From NCBI RefSeq assembly GCF_027941915.1, contig NZ_CP116009.1:3224001-3288000 (forward strand): DNA of 64,000 nt, read 5' to 3'. The stretch's first letter is position 1; each line of letters begins with the position of its first letter. This DNA is from Ramlibacter tataouinensis. Its GTDB lineage: Bacteria; Pseudomonadota; Gammaproteobacteria; Burkholderiales; Burkholderiaceae_C. The position numbers and the translations under genes are program-made. The notes under the pieces are model-generated. The model saw only the letters and a program-made list of their open reading frames with translations, searched no databases and was not told the DNA's origin. Positions 32,686 through 41,852 of this stretch are shown here, piece by piece.

Positions 32686-33770
32686 GTGCCGAGACCGAGC
32701 CGCGGGACCCCTCGTCCGCACCGCCGCTCCCTACCCCCGAACCCGCTCCAGCCACCGCGCCCGCCGAGGAGGACGCCGTGCCGGTGCGCGCCGGCCGGCT
32801 GGCGATCGGCGTGCTGGGCATCGTGGCGGTTGCCGGCCTGGTCTCCAGCGGCATGCTGTGGCAGAAGCTCTCGACCATCCAGGAGCAGCTGGCGCGCCAG
32901 AGCGCCGACGCCGGCAGCCATGCCACCGAGGCGCGCGCGCTGGCGCGGCAGGCGCAGGAGCTGGCCCGCGACGTGGCCGCCCGCCAGGCGGTGCAGGACA
33001 CGCGGCTGAACGAAGTCGCGCTGCAGCGCACGCAGCTCGAGGACCTGATGCAGAGCCTGTCGCGCTCGCGCGACGAGAACCTGGTGATCGACATCGAAGC
33101 GGGCCTGCGGCTCGCGCAGCAGCAGGCCCAGCTCACGCTCAGCGCCGAACCGCTGCTGGCGGCGCTGCGCACCGCCGACCAGCGGCTGGCGCGCGCGGGC
33201 GAACCGCGGCTGGCTCGCATCCGCGGCGCGATCGCGCGCGACATCGACCGCATCAAGTCGGCGGCCGTGGCCGACGTGCCCGGCATCCTGCTGCGGCTGG
33301 ACGAGGTGGCGCGCCAGGCGGACGAACTGCCGCTGGCCAATGGCGTGGGAATGCCCCCGGCCGGCCGCTCCGCCCCGCGCACCGGCCAGCCGCCGGCGCC
33401 CGTTCCCAACTGGTGGCAGCAGGTGCTGGCGGCGGTGCGCGACGAGGCCCGTTCGCTGGTGCGCGTCAGCCGCATCGACGCGCCCGAGGCGATGCTGGTG
33501 GCGCCCGACCAGGGCTTCTTCCTGCGCGAGAACTTCAAGCTCAAGCTGATGAATGCGCGGCTGGCCCTGCTGGCGCGCCAGATCGATGCGGCCCGGGCCG
33601 ACGTGGGCGGGGCTGCCGCCGCGCTCAACAAGTACTTCGACGGCTCGGCCCGCCGCACCCAGGCGGCGGCCCAGTCGCTGCAGCAGATGCAGCAGCAGCT
33701 GCGCGCGGTCGAGGTTCCGCGCATCGACGAGACGATGGCCACCCTGGCCACGGCCGCGGCGGGACGGTGA
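32682..33770 (+). CDS. hemX: HemX-like uroporphyrinogen-III C-methyltransferase family protein
   Basis: Inner-membrane protein of 362 aa with a proline-rich cytoplasmic N-terminus (about 1-40), one membrane helix (about 42-62, LAIGVLGIVAVAGLVSSGML) and a long coiled-coil periplasmic region (about 65-130, rich in Q, A, R and L). It belongs to the HemX family, which is annotated as a methyltransferase but lacks the SAM-binding motifs of true CobA/SUMT enzymes. A scaffold role is therefore more likely. Its stop shares one base with the hemY start (TGATG). Confidence 0.88.
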   Translation: MSAETEPRDPSSAPPLPTPEPAPATAPAEEDAVPVRAGRLAIGVLGIVAVAGLVSSGMLWQKLSTIQEQLARQSADAGSHATEARALARQAQELARDVAARQAVQDTRLNEVALQRTQLEDLMQSLSRSRDENLVIDIEAGLRLAQQQAQLTLSAEPLLAALRTADQRLARAGEPRLARIRGAIARDIDRIKSAAVADVPGILLRLDEVARQADELPLANGVGMPPAGRSAPRTGQPPAPVPNWWQQVLAAVRDEARSLVRVSRIDAPEAMLVAPDQGFFLRENFKLKLMNARLALLARQIDAARADVGGAAAALNKYFDGSARRTQAAAQSLQQMQQQLRAVEVPRIDETMATLATAAAGR

Positions 33771-35023
33771 TGCGCGCGGCGCTCTGGCTCCTGGTCCTGT
33801 TCGCCGTTGCCGTGGCGGTGGCGCTGTTCGCCGGCAACAACCAGGGCACGGTCACGGTGTTCTGGCCGCCCTGGCGGGTCGATCTCTCGCTCAACCTGAT
33901 CCTGCTGCTGCTGCTGGCGGCGTTCCTGTTCCTGCATGCCGCGCTGCGCGCCCTGGCAGCGCTGTTCGACCTGCCGCGCCAGGCTCTGCGCTGGCGCATC
34001 CAGCAGAAGGAGCGCAGCATGCACGCCTACCTGCTCGACGCCCTGTCGCACCTGCTGGCGGGCCGCTTCATCCGGGCCCGCAAGTCGGCCGAAGGCGCGC
34101 TGGCGCAGGAGGCTTCGCTCGGCGCGGGCGGTGCCGGCCCGGCCAACGGCGCGCAGTTGCGGGCCCTGGCCCACCTGCTGGCGGCCGAGAGCGCGCACGC
34201 GCTGCAGGATCGCGGTGCGCGCGAGGAACACCTGAAGCGCGCGCTGGAGCAGGCCGGCGTCCGCGATGCCCAGGAGTCGCACGAGGGCGCCCTGATGCGC
34301 GCGGCCCGCTGGTCGCTGGAGGACCGCAATCCCCAGGGGGCCATCGGCTGGCTGCAGGAGCTGCCTTCCGGCGCCGGCCGGCGCACGCTGGCGCTGCGCA
34401 TGAAGCTCAAGGCCGCGCGCCTGTCCGGGGCCACCGGCGAGGCGCTGGAGACGGCGCGCCTGTTGGCCAAGCACCGCGCCTTCTCGGCGCTGGCGGCCGA
34501 GACCCTGGTGCGCGGGCTGGCGACCGACCTGCTCAACGGCGCCCACGACCCGACCCAGCTGCAGCGCGCCTGGGCCGACCTGGAGGCGGCCGAGCGCGCC
34601 ATGCCCGAGCTGGCCATCCATGCGGCCCAGCGCCTGCTGCTGCTGGGCGGCGAGGCGCAGCTGGCGCGCGAATGGCTGCTGCCAGTGTGGGAGCGCCAGG
34701 CCGGCCTGTCCGACCTGCAGAAGGCACGGCTGGTGGCGGTGCTGGAAGAAGGCCTGGAGGATGTGGATGCGGCCTGGCTGGCGCGCATCGAAACGGCCCA
34801 GCGGGCCGACCCGCGCGATGCCTCGCTGCAGTACCTGGCGGGCATGGCCTGCCTGCGGCGGCAGTTGTGGGGCAAGGCGCAGCAACTGCTGGCGCAGGCT
34901 GCCGCCAACCTGGAGGAGCCGCGGCTGCGCGGCAACGCCAGCCGCGCACTGGCCCTGCTGGCCGAGCAACGGGGCGACGAGCCGGCGGCTGCCGCGGCCT
35001 GGAAGCAGGCGGCCCAGGCCTGA
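33770..35023 (+). CDS. hemY: HemY-like membrane protein with TPR-type repeats
   Basis: Inner-membrane protein of 417 aa of the HemY (proteobacterial) family, unrelated to protoporphyrinogen oxidase HemY of Bacillus. Two N-terminal membrane helices (about 3-23 and 40-64) flank the conserved NNQGTVTVFWPPWRVDLSLN segment. An extended alpha-helical TPR-like domain follows. The family is linked to late haem synthesis in E. coli, where it may hold porphyrin enzymes together. It is the last gene of the hemCDXY run. Confidence 0.9.
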   Translation: MRAALWLLVLFAVAVAVALFAGNNQGTVTVFWPPWRVDLSLNLILLLLLAAFLFLHAALRALAALFDLPRQALRWRIQQKERSMHAYLLDALSHLLAGRFIRARKSAEGALAQEASLGAGGAGPANGAQLRALAHLLAAESAHALQDRGAREEHLKRALEQAGVRDAQESHEGALMRAARWSLEDRNPQGAIGWLQELPSGAGRRTLALRMKLKAARLSGATGEALETARLLAKHRAFSALAAETLVRGLATDLLNGAHDPTQLQRAWADLEAAERAMPELAIHAAQRLLLLGGEAQLAREWLLPVWERQAGLSDLQKARLVAVLEEGLEDVDAAWLARIETAQRADPRDASLQYLAGMACLRRQLWGKAQQLLAQAAANLEEPRLRGNASRALALLAEQRGDEPAAAAAWKQAAQA

Positions 35024-35196
35024 GGGCGGCGGCCGCAGCAATCACCGCTCCGACGTGCCGCCCCGGCGCAGCGCCGGCAGAGCCCGGGCCCCGGTTCCCG
35101 CCGGCTGAACCTGCGAGTGGATGGGAGCGCGCGCCAGCGGCTCCCTGATCAGGCCCGGTCCGCAGAGGACGCCATGCCGGCTGCGCCGGCGGCAGA

Positions 35197-35223
35197 CAAG
35201 AGAAAGGGAGCCGAAGCTCCCTT
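35197..35223 (-). terminator. Rho-independent terminator of rne
   Basis: On the minus strand AAGGGAGC and GCTCCCTT form an 8-bp stem closed by the stable TTCG tetraloop, followed by TCTCTTG. It ends the rne transcript about 20 bp past its stop codon. Confidence 0.75.
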
Positions 35224-35244
35224 GTCCTGAAGTGGCGTCGCCGT

Positions 35245-38200
35245 TTACGGCGCCGGCGGCTGCGCTTGCTGCTCGAACGGCAGCGGCAGCTCGCGCAGAT
35301 CGCGGCGGGTTTCGACCAGCACCAGCGGACCTTCGTCGATCACCACGGCCGGGGGACGCTCGCGCGGCACCCGGATCGGCTTGGGCTCGGCGGCAATGGC
35401 CGCCTGCACCGCGGCGATCTTGCCGGCATCCGAGTTGACCCACTGCAGACCGGAGCCGGCGGCGACCTGTGCCAGGTCATCGACCGGCAGCTCGAACGGC
35501 TGCACCTTGGGCAGGCCGGCGGGGGCGGCCGGTGCGGGTGCGGGTGCGGGTGCTGGCGCTGGCGCTGGCGCCGGGGCGACCGTGCCGGTGGCGGCGGAGG
35601 CAACCGGCTCGGGCGTCACGGGCTCGTCGGCGACGAAACCGGTCGCATAGCGCGGCCGCCGGTCGGCGAAACCACCGGCTGGCTCCTCTTGCGGCTCGAT
35701 CGCCGGCTGGGCTGCCGGCTGGGCCGAGCCTTCGGCGGGGACGGCTTCGTCGCGGCCGTTGCGCTCACGGCGGTCACGGCCATAACGGTCGCGCGAACGG
35801 CGCGAATCGCGGCGACCCTCGCCTTGCCCTTCACCCTGGCCTTGCGGCTGGGCAGCCTGCTCCAGCAGCTCGGCGCCGTCGGGCTGGCCTTCGATCACCG
35901 AGGCTTCGCTGATGGACTGCGGCATCGGCTCGCGCGGCCGGCGCTCGCCGCGCTCGCCACGTTCCCCGCGCTCACCACGTTCACGCCGGCCTTCGCCCCG
36001 GTCGCCGCGCTCGCCGCGCGGCGGGCGGTCGCCCTGGGCCTGCTCCGGCGTCTCGCCGGCGCGCTGCTCATCGGCCTGCACTTCGTCGCGGCGATCCCGC
36101 GGGCCGTGCCGTTCACCGCGGGGCTCACGCGGCGCGCGCGGCTCGCGGTTTTCGCGCGGCTCACGGCCTTCGCGCGGTTCACGACCTTCACGAGGTTCAC
36201 GCGCTTCGCGGGGTTCACGACCTTCACGGGATTCACGCGCTTCGCGGGGCTCGCGGCCTTCGCGCTGCTCTGGACGCTCGCCGCGTCCCTCGGCCCGCTC
36301 GCCGCGCTCCGGCCGTCCTTGCTGGCGTTCGCGCCGGGCTTCGCCCTCGCCGCGCCCTTCGGCGGCACGCGCGGCCTGGCTTTCGCCGCCCTCGCCATTG
36401 GGCCGCTCGCGGCGATGCTCGGCGTCACGGCCGCGGTTGCGGCCACCGCGGCCGCCGCGGCGGCCTTCGCCGCGCTCGCCACGGCCCTCGCGCCTGTCCT
36501 CGCTCCTGGCCGCCGGTGCGGCGGCCGGCGTGGCCGGCGCAACCGCCGGCGGCGGGCTGAACAGGCTCTTGAACCAGGCGAAGAAGCTGGGCTCCGCCGC
36601 CGGGGCCGGGGCCGGTGCCGGGCCGGGCGCCGGGGCAGGGGCCGGCGCGGCAGCCTGGCGCTGCGGCTCGGCCGCCTTCTCCGGGCGGGCCGGCGCGATC
36701 GGTGCCGGCGCATCCGGCAGCACGCCCTTGATCACCGGTTCCTGCCGGTTGGCGCGCTCCTGCGAGCGGCGCGTGACCTCGGTCTTCTCCTCGACCTCGG
36801 CCATGTGGTAGCTGGCCTTGAGGCTGTCCAGGCGCGGGTCGTCGTGCTTGAGGCGCTCGAGCTTGTAGTGCGGCGTGTCCAGGCCCTTGTTGGGCACCAG
36901 GATCACGTTGATGCGCTGCTTCAGCTCGATCTTGGTGATCTCGGTGCGCTTCTCGTTGAGCAGGAAGGAGGCAACTTCCACCGGCACCTGCACGTGCACG
37001 GCGGCCGTGCTGTCCTTCATGGACTCTTCCTGGATGATGCGCAGGATCTGCAGCGCCGAGCTCTCGGTGTCGCGGATGTGGCCATGGCCGCCGCAGCGCG
37101 GGCAGGGGATGGAGGCGCCCTCGGACAGCGCCGGGCGCAGCCGCTGGCGGCTCATCTCCATCAGGCCGAACTTGCTGATGGTGCCGAACTGCACCCGCGC
37201 GCGGTCCTGCCGCAGGGCATCGCGCAGGCGGTTCTCCACCTCGCGCCGGTTCTTCGACTCCTCCATGTCGATGAAGTCGATCACGATCAGGCCGCCCAGG
37301 TCGCGCAGGCGCATCTGGCGCGCCACTTCGTCGGCCGCTTCCAGGTTGGTGCGGGTGGCGGTCTCCTCGATGTCGCCGCCCTTGATGGCGCGCGCCGAGT
37401 TGACGTCGATCGACACCAGCGCCTCGGTGTGGTCGATCACGATCACGCCGCCCGAAGGCAGCTTGACCTCGCGCGCGTAGGCCGACTCGATCTGGTGCTC
37501 GATCTGGAAGCGCGAGAACAGGGGCGCGTCGTCGCGGTAGCGCTTGACCTTGCCGGCATGCTCGGGCATGACGTGCGACATGAACTGGTGCGCCTGCTCG
37601 TAGATCTCGTCGGTGTCGATCAGGATGTCGCCGACGTCGCTGTTGAAATAGTCGCGGATGCAGCGGATGACCAGCGACGACTCCTGGTAGATCAGGAACG
37701 CGCCCTTGCCGCCCTTGGCGGCGCCGTCGATGGCGTTCCACAGCTTGAGCAGGTAGTTCAGGTCCCACTGCAGCTCGGGTGCGCTGCGGCCGATGCCGGC
37801 GGTGCGGGCGATGATGGACATCCCGTTGGGGTACTCCAGCTGGTCCATCGCCTCCTTCAGCTCGGCCCGGTCGTCGCCCTCGATGCGCCGGCTGACGCCG
37901 CCGCCGCGCGGGTTGTTGGGCATCAGCACCACGTAGCGGCCGGCCAGCGAGATGAAGGTGGTCAGGGCGGCGCCCTTGTTGCCGCGCTCTTCCTTCTCCA
38001 CCTGGACCAGCAGCTCCTGGCCTTCCTTGATCACCTCGTTGATCCGCGCCTGCGACACGGACACGCCGGGCGCGAAGTACTGCTTGGAGATCTCCTTGAA
38101 CGGCAGGAAGCCGTGGCGGTCCTCGCCGTAGTCGACGAAGCAGGCCTCCAGCGACGGCTCGACGCGCGTCACCACGGCCTTGTAGATGTTGCCCTTGCGC

Positions 38201-38307
38201 TGTTCGCGCCCTTCGATCTCGATTTCGTAGTCGAGGAGCTTCTGTCCGTCGACGATGGCCAGCCGGCGCTCTTCGGCCTGCGTGGCATTGATCAGCATGC
38301 GCTTCAT
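35245..38307 (-). CDS. rne: Ribonuclease E (RNase E/G family)
   Basis: Main endoribonuclease for mRNA decay and rRNA/tRNA maturation and scaffold of the degradosome. The 1020-aa protein has the S1 domain (about 36-120), the 5'-sensor region, and the DNase I-like catalytic core with the metal ligands in [15 protein letters not shown] and IVIDFIDME. The zinc link CPRCGGHG lies near residue 400. The half after about 530 is low-complexity, with a PAPAPAP region, arginine-rich RNA-binding stretches and a tandem (R/G)EPRE repeat near 36120-36265. A conserved V/P-rich C-terminal end follows. Its leader is about 520 nt long. Confidence 0.96.
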   Translation of the reverse strand: MKRMLINATQAEERRLAIVDGQKLLDYEIEIEGREQRKGNIYKAVVTRVEPSLEACFVDYGEDRHGFLPFKEISKQYFAPGVSVSQARINEVIKEGQELLVQVEKEERGNKGAALTTFISLAGRYVVLMPNNPRGGGVSRRIEGDDRAELKEAMDQLEYPNGMSIIARTAGIGRSAPELQWDLNYLLKLWNAIDGAAKGGKGAFLIYQESSLVIRCIRDYFNSDVGDILIDTDEIYEQAHQFMSHVMPEHAGKVKRYRDDAPLFSRFQIEHQIESAYAREVKLPSGGVIVIDHTEALVSIDVNSARAIKGGDIEETATRTNLEAADEVARQMRLRDLGGLIVIDFIDMEESKNRREVENRLRDALRQDRARVQFGTISKFGLMEMSRQRLRPALSEGASIPCPRCGGHGHIRDTESSALQILRIIQEESMKDSTAAVHVQVPVEVASFLLNEKRTEITKIELKQRINVILVPNKGLDTPHYKLERLKHDDPRLDSLKASYHMAEVEEKTEVTRRSQERANRQEPVIKGVLPDAPAPIAPARPEKAAEPQRQAAAPAPAPAPGPAPAPAPAAEPSFFAWFKSLFSPPPAVAPATPAAAPAARSEDRREGRGERGEGRRGGRGGRNRGRDAEHRRERPNGEGGESQAARAAEGRGEGEARRERQQGRPERGERAEGRGERPEQREGREPREARESREGREPREAREPREGREPREGREPRENREPRAPREPRGERHGPRDRRDEVQADEQRAGETPEQAQGDRPPRGERGDRGEGRRERGERGERGERGERRPREPMPQSISEASVIEGQPDGAELLEQAAQPQGQGEGQGEGRRDSRRSRDRYGRDRRERNGRDEAVPAEGSAQPAAQPAIEPQEEPAGGFADRRPRYATGFVADEPVTPEPVASAATGTVAPAPAPAPAPAPAPAPAAPAGLPKVQPFELPVDDLAQVAAGSGLQWVNSDAGKIAAVQAAIAAEPKPIRVPRERPPAVVIDEGPLVLVETRRDLRELPLPFEQQAQPPAP
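36120..36265 (-). repeat. Tandem [12 protein letters not shown] repeat within rne
   Basis: Short imperfect repeats encode EGREPRE, EAREPRE, ENREPRA and similar hexapeptides in the arginine-rich C-terminal half of RNase E. The repeats are in frame. Their copy number may vary between strains, as is common for such tandem coding repeats. Confidence 0.7.
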
Positions 38308-38620
38308 TGCGTCACCTTCTTGTTCTCATGAACAAACCGGCCCCATGCAGGGGCCCACGATGCCGGCCGGCGCAAGGCGGAACGGGAAGCGGAGAAGACG
38401 CGCGGGAACTGCGAACCGACGGCCCCGGGGGCTAGGTCAGCAATCGCAAGGGCGGCGCGTGGAGGGGAGCGAGACGGGGGGGAGGCCGCAGCGCCGCAGC
38501 AACTGCGAGCTGCGGCACCCGGGGGGTGCGCCGGGGCGGGCCGAAGCCAGCGGCAGGCGGCATCAGCCACCGCCAGCAGGCCAGGAAGAGCGCCATCAGC
38601 ACGGGGAGTCTCGCTTGTCC

Positions 38621-38646
38621 GCCGCCAGCTTTCGGTGTCTGGCGGC
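38621..38646 (-). other. Hairpin in the rne leader
   Basis: GCCGCCAG and CTGGCGGC form a perfect 8-bp stem with a 10-nt loop, about 320 nt upstream of the rne ATG. It is a candidate recognition element for RNase E feedback control. Confidence 0.45.
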
Positions 38647-38802
38647 CTTGTATTCCGGTTCGGAGTTTCGCTTGGGCGTCGGCGGCTCCGGCGCCTTGGC
38701 GGCGCTGCGGCACTTGAAAGGCCCGCAGCGGCGGCAAGGACGACGTCGGCATCGACCTGCCAGCGTCGCCGGGTGCCTCGGTGGACTAAACTCCAGCCGA
38801 AT

Positions 38803-38812
38803 CAAGCACTTA
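38803..38812 (+). repeat. Recurrent intergenic element CAAGCACTTA, copy 2
   Basis: The extended form CGAATCAAGCACTTA is identical over 15 bp to copy 3 upstream of lepA. The distance from the last base to the GTG start of rluC is 13 nt, the same as from copy 3 to the lepA ATG. Confidence 0.5.
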
Positions 38813-38825
38813 CGGCGAGACGCTA

Positions 38826-39833
38826 GTGGCAAGGATTATAGGGGGCGCGGGTGCCCCCGCCAGAGCCGGGGTGAAAACGATCGCGGTCGGCGAGGCATCC
38901 GCCGGCCAGCGCCTCGACAACTTCCTGTTGCGCGAGCTCAAGGGCGTTCCCAAGACCCATGTGTACCGGATCATCCGCAGCGGCGAGGTGCGGGTGAACA
39001 AGGGTCGCGCCGCCGCCGACACCCGGGTACAGGAAGGCGACCAGGTGCGGCTGCCGCCGGTGCGCCTGCCCGAGCGCTTGCAGGATCCGGCGGCCCGCCC
39101 GGTGCCGGCCCGCGAGTTCCCGGTCCTGCTGGAAGACGAGCACCTGCTGGCGATCGACAAGCCGTCCGGCGTGGCCGTGCACGGCGGCAGCGGGGTGAGC
39201 TTCGGCGTGATCGAGCAGCTGCGCCAGGCCCGGCCGCAGGCCAAGCTGCTCGAGCTGGTGCATCGGCTCGACCGCGAGACCTCGGGCGTGCTGCTGGTGG
39301 CCAAGCGGCGCTCGGCCCTCACCGGGCTGCAGGAGCAGTTCCGCGGCCGCGAGACCGGCAAGACCTACCTGGCGCTGGTGGCCGGCGCCTGGCCCGGCAA
39401 CCGCAAGGTGATCGACCTGCCACTGCACAAGTACCTGCTGGCGGGCGACGATGGCGCCGCCGGCGAGCGGCGGGTCAAGGTGGTGGACAAGGACCACCCC
39501 GACGCCATGCGGTCCATCACGCTGGTCAAGGTGGCGCGCCGCCTGGCCGGCTTCACGCTGCTGGAAGTGACGATCAAGACCGGGCGCACCCACCAGATCC
39601 GCGTGCACCTGGCCTCGCAGGGGCACCCGATCGCGGGCGACGACAAGTACGGCGACTTCGAGCTGAATCGCGCGCTGCAGCGGCAAGGCCTGCGGCGCAT
39701 GTTCCTGCACGCCTGGCGGCTGCAATTCCGCCATCCCGCCACCGGCGAGCCGGTCGCCCTCGAGGCGCCGCTGCCGGCCGACCTGCAACAGTTCACCGAC
39801 CACCATGCCCAGCTCCCGGCCGCGCCAGTTTGA
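38826..39833 (+). CDS. rluC: 23S rRNA pseudouridine synthase RluC
   Basis: Converts uridines 955, 2504 and 2580 (E. coli numbering) of 23S rRNA to pseudouridine. The 335-aa frame contains an N-terminal S4 RNA-binding domain (GQRLDNFLLRELKGVPKTHV, then SGEVRVNKGR) and the synthase domain with the catalytic Asp in HRLDRETSGVLLV. It ends with TGRTHQIRVHLASQGHPIAG. GTG at 38826 is used here. An in-frame GTG at 38871 (MKTIAVGEASAGQRL) is a real alternative. The rne promoter is predicted to overlap this 5' end on the other strand. Confidence 0.93.
   Translation: MARIIGGAGAPARAGVKTIAVGEASAGQRLDNFLLRELKGVPKTHVYRIIRSGEVRVNKGRAAADTRVQEGDQVRLPPVRLPERLQDPAARPVPAREFPVLLEDEHLLAIDKPSGVAVHGGSGVSFGVIEQLRQARPQAKLLELVHRLDRETSGVLLVAKRRSALTGLQEQFRGRETGKTYLALVAGAWPGNRKVIDLPLHKYLLAGDDGAAGERRVKVVDKDHPDAMRSITLVKVARRLAGFTLLEVTIKTGRTHQIRVHLASQGHPIAGDDKYGDFELNRALQRQGLRRMFLHAWRLQFRHPATGEPVALEAPLPADLQQFTDHHAQLPAAPV
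38835..38863 (-). promoter_or_regulatory. Predicted rne promoter inside the rluC 5' end
   Basis: Reading leftward, CTGGCG (38863-38858) and a perfect TATAAT (38840-38835) are spaced by 17 bp. Transcription would start near 38828, giving a leader of about 520 nt for rne. The box overlaps the first codons of the long rluC frame. Confidence 0.5.
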
Positions 39834-40473
39834 CCTCATCGCCTTCGACTGGGACGGCACGCTGTACGACTCGACCCAGGTCATCGTTCGCTGCATCCAG
39901 CGGGCGGTGGTGGACGTGGGCGGCGCCCGGCCGAGCGAGCAGGCCGCGGCCTGGGTGATCGGCATGAGCCTGGGGCAGGCGCTGGCGCGCGCCGCGCCGG
40001 ACGTGCCGCCGGAGCGCTACGCCGAACTGGGGCAGCGCTACCGCCATCACTACCACCAGCACCAGAACGACCTCAGCCTGTTCGAGGGCGCGCTGCCGCT
40101 GCTGCAGGAGCTGCGCTCGCGCCACCACTGGCTGGCGGTCGCCACCGGCAAGTCGCGCCGCGGCCTGGACGAGGTGCTGCAGGCGCAGGAGCTGCACGGC
40201 GTGTTCGACGGCTCCCGCACCGCCGACGAGACCGCCGGCAAGCCGCATCCGCGGATGCTGCAGGAGCTGATGCGCGAGTTCGGCACCGATCCCGAGCGCA
40301 CGCTGATGGTTGGCGACACCACGCACGACCTGGAGATGGCCCGCAACGCCGGCTGCGCGGCCGTGGGCGTGAGCTACGGCGCGCACGAGCCGGACAGCTT
40401 CCACGAACTGGGTCCCCTGCACATCGCGCACTCGGTGGCCGACCTGCGCCACTGGCTGCTGGCCCATGCCTGA
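39805..40473 (+). CDS. HAD hydrolase, phosphoglycolate phosphatase-like
   Basis: Haloacid dehalogenase-type phosphatase of 222 aa. Motif I FDWDGTLYDST (nucleophile and general acid Asp) is near residue 14. Motif II is VATGKSRRGLD, motif III KPHPRML, and motif IV GDTTHDLEMA. The helical cap inserted after motif I is of the Gph/pyrophosphatase type. The substrate is not determined by sequence. It overlaps the end of rluC by 29 bp and the Rieske gene by 8 bp, so the genes form one operon. Confidence 0.9.
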   Translation: MPSSRPRQFDLIAFDWDGTLYDSTQVIVRCIQRAVVDVGGARPSEQAAAWVIGMSLGQALARAAPDVPPERYAELGQRYRHHYHQHQNDLSLFEGALPLLQELRSRHHWLAVATGKSRRGLDEVLQAQELHGVFDGSRTADETAGKPHPRMLQELMREFGTDPERTLMVGDTTHDLEMARNAGCAAVGVSYGAHEPDSFHELGPLHIAHSVADLRHWLLAHA

Positions 40474-40837
40474 GAGCCAGCCCCAGCCCCTGTGCAACAG
40501 CGCCGACCTGGCCGACGGCGGGCTGGCGGTGGCGTTCGACGTGCTGTACGGCGGCCAGACGTGCCGGGCCTTCGCCATCCGCTGGCGCGGCCGGGTCCAT
40601 GCCTACCTGAACCGCTGCGCCCACGTGGCGATGGAGATGGACTGGCAGCCCAACCGTTTCTTCGACGACAGCGGGCAGTGGCTGATGTGCTCGACCCACG
40701 GCGCGGTCTACCACCCCGACACCGGCGCCTGCGCCGGCGGCCCTTGCCGCGGCCCGCTGGTGCGCATCGAAGTGAGCGAGCAAGGCGGCGTGGTGCGCTG
40801 GCATACTGCCTGGAACCTCCAACCCCTGGCCTTCTGA
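40466..40837 (+). CDS. Rieske [2Fe-2S] domain protein
   Basis: Small soluble protein of 123 aa consisting of one Rieske domain. The cluster ligands are C-x-H (NRCAHVAMEMDW) and C-x2-H (LMCSTHGAVYHPDTG). It has no membrane helix, Tat signal or oxygenase domain, so it is ferredoxin-like and probably an electron carrier. Its partner enzyme is not evident. It sits between the HAD phosphatase and the S49 peptidase genes, an arrangement I recall as frequent in Comamonadaceae. Confidence 0.88.
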   Translation: MPESQPQPLCNSADLADGGLAVAFDVLYGGQTCRAFAIRWRGRVHAYLNRCAHVAMEMDWQPNRFFDDSGQWLMCSTHGAVYHPDTGACAGGPCRGPLVRIEVSEQGGVVRWHTAWNLQPLAF

Positions 40838-40847
40838 GCTCCTCGCC

Positions 40848-41852
40848 ATGACCGATCCGTTGATGCCCGGCACCGACCGGGACCCGCCCGGCGCGCCTGC
40901 GCCTGCGCCCGCCACCGGACTTCAGCCGGGCTGGGAGCGCCAGACCATGGAGCGCCTGATGTTCGCCACCCTGTCCGAGCAGCGCTCGGCGCGGCGCTGG
41001 CGGACCTTCACCCGGCTGGCCTGGCTGGCCTTCTTCGTGTTCATGGTTTGGGCCCTGCTGTACCGCGGCGGGCCGAGCAGCGTCGAGAAGTCGGCCCCGC
41101 ACACCGCGGTGGTCGAGATCAAGGGCGAGATCGCCGCCGACAACGACAACAGCGCCGAGTTCATCGTCGCCGCCATGAAGGCCGCGTTCGAGGATGCCGG
41201 CGCGCAGGCGGTGGTGCTGCTGATCAACTCGCCCGGCGGCAGCCCGGTGCAGGCCGGCATCGTCAATGACGAGATGAAGCGGCTCAAGGCCAAGCACCAC
41301 AAGCCGGTGTACGTGGTGGTGGGCGAGGCGTGCGCGTCGGCGGCCTACTACATCGCCGCCGGCGCCGACCGGATCTACGTGGACAAGGCCAGCATCGTCG
41401 GCAGCATCGGCGTGCTGATGGACGGCTTCGGCTTCGTCGGCCTGATGGACAAGCTGGGGGTCGAGCGCCGCCTGATGACGGCCGGCGAGAACAAGGGCTT
41501 CCTCGATCCGTTCAGTCCCCAGACCGAAACGCATCGCGCCCATGCGCAGCAGATGCTGGACCAGATCCACCGCCAGTTCATCGACGTGGTCAAGGCCGGC
41601 CGCGGCAAGCGCCTGAAGGATTCGCCGGAGTTGTTCACCGGCCTGTTCTGGACCGGCCAGCAGGCGGTCGAGATGGGCCTGGCGGACCAGATGGCCAACC
41701 TGGATTTCGTCGCCCGCGAAGTGGTCAAGGCCGAGGAGCTGGTGGACTACACCCGGCGCGAGAACGTGGCCGAGCGGCTGGCCAAGAAGTTCGGCGCCGC
41801 CGTCGGTGAAGGCGCGGTGCGCGCGGTGCGCGCGATCCCGGCGCTGCGCTAG
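40848..41852 (+). CDS. sppA: S49 family signal peptide peptidase (SppA-like)
   Basis: Inner-membrane serine protease of 334 aa that degrades cleaved signal peptides. It has a cytoplasmic N-terminus, one membrane helix (about 55-73, LAWLAFFVFMVWALLY), then the crotonase-like S49 fold. The nucleophile Ser is in ACASAAYYIAAGADRIYV and the general-base Lys lies in TAGENKGFLDPFSPQ, equivalent to Ser/Lys of the half-length Bacillus enzyme. The stop overlaps that of the convergent methyltransferase gene. Confidence 0.92.
   Translation: MTDPLMPGTDRDPPGAPAPAPATGLQPGWERQTMERLMFATLSEQRSARRWRTFTRLAWLAFFVFMVWALLYRGGPSSVEKSAPHTAVVEIKGEIAADNDNSAEFIVAAMKAAFEDAGAQAVVLLINSPGGSPVQAGIVNDEMKRLKAKHHKPVYVVVGEACASAAYYIAAGADRIYVDKASIVGSIGVLMDGFGFVGLMDKLGVERRLMTAGENKGFLDPFSPQTETHRAHAQQMLDQIHRQFIDVVKAGRGKRLKDSPELFTGLFWTGQQAVEMGLADQMANLDFVAREVVKAEELVDYTRRENVAERLAKKFGAAVGEGAVRAVRAIPALR

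Larger units (their letters stand above)
38308..38825 (-). promoter_or_regulatory. Long rne leader (about 520 nt), no gene
   Basis: The gap between rne and rluC holds no convincing gene. If the predicted promoter at 38835-38863 is used, the whole gap is the 5' UTR of rne. It contains stable hairpins: GCCGCCAG/CTGGCGGC (8 bp, 38621-38646) and GGCCCC/GGGGCC (about 38339-38355, close to the start codon). E. coli rne also has a long structured leader through which RNase E autoregulates its own mRNA. A similar role here is inference by analogy. Confidence 0.55.

Noticed and set aside
35266-38331. A plus-strand frame of about 1021 codons exactly opposite rne
   Set aside because: It mirrors rne, including its repeats, and has no independent evidence of being a gene.
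38338-38820. Small coding frames in the rne leader (63-106 codons, both strands)
   Set aside because: Low-complexity Arg/Ala/Pro-rich products without ribosome binding sites. Better explained as rne leader.
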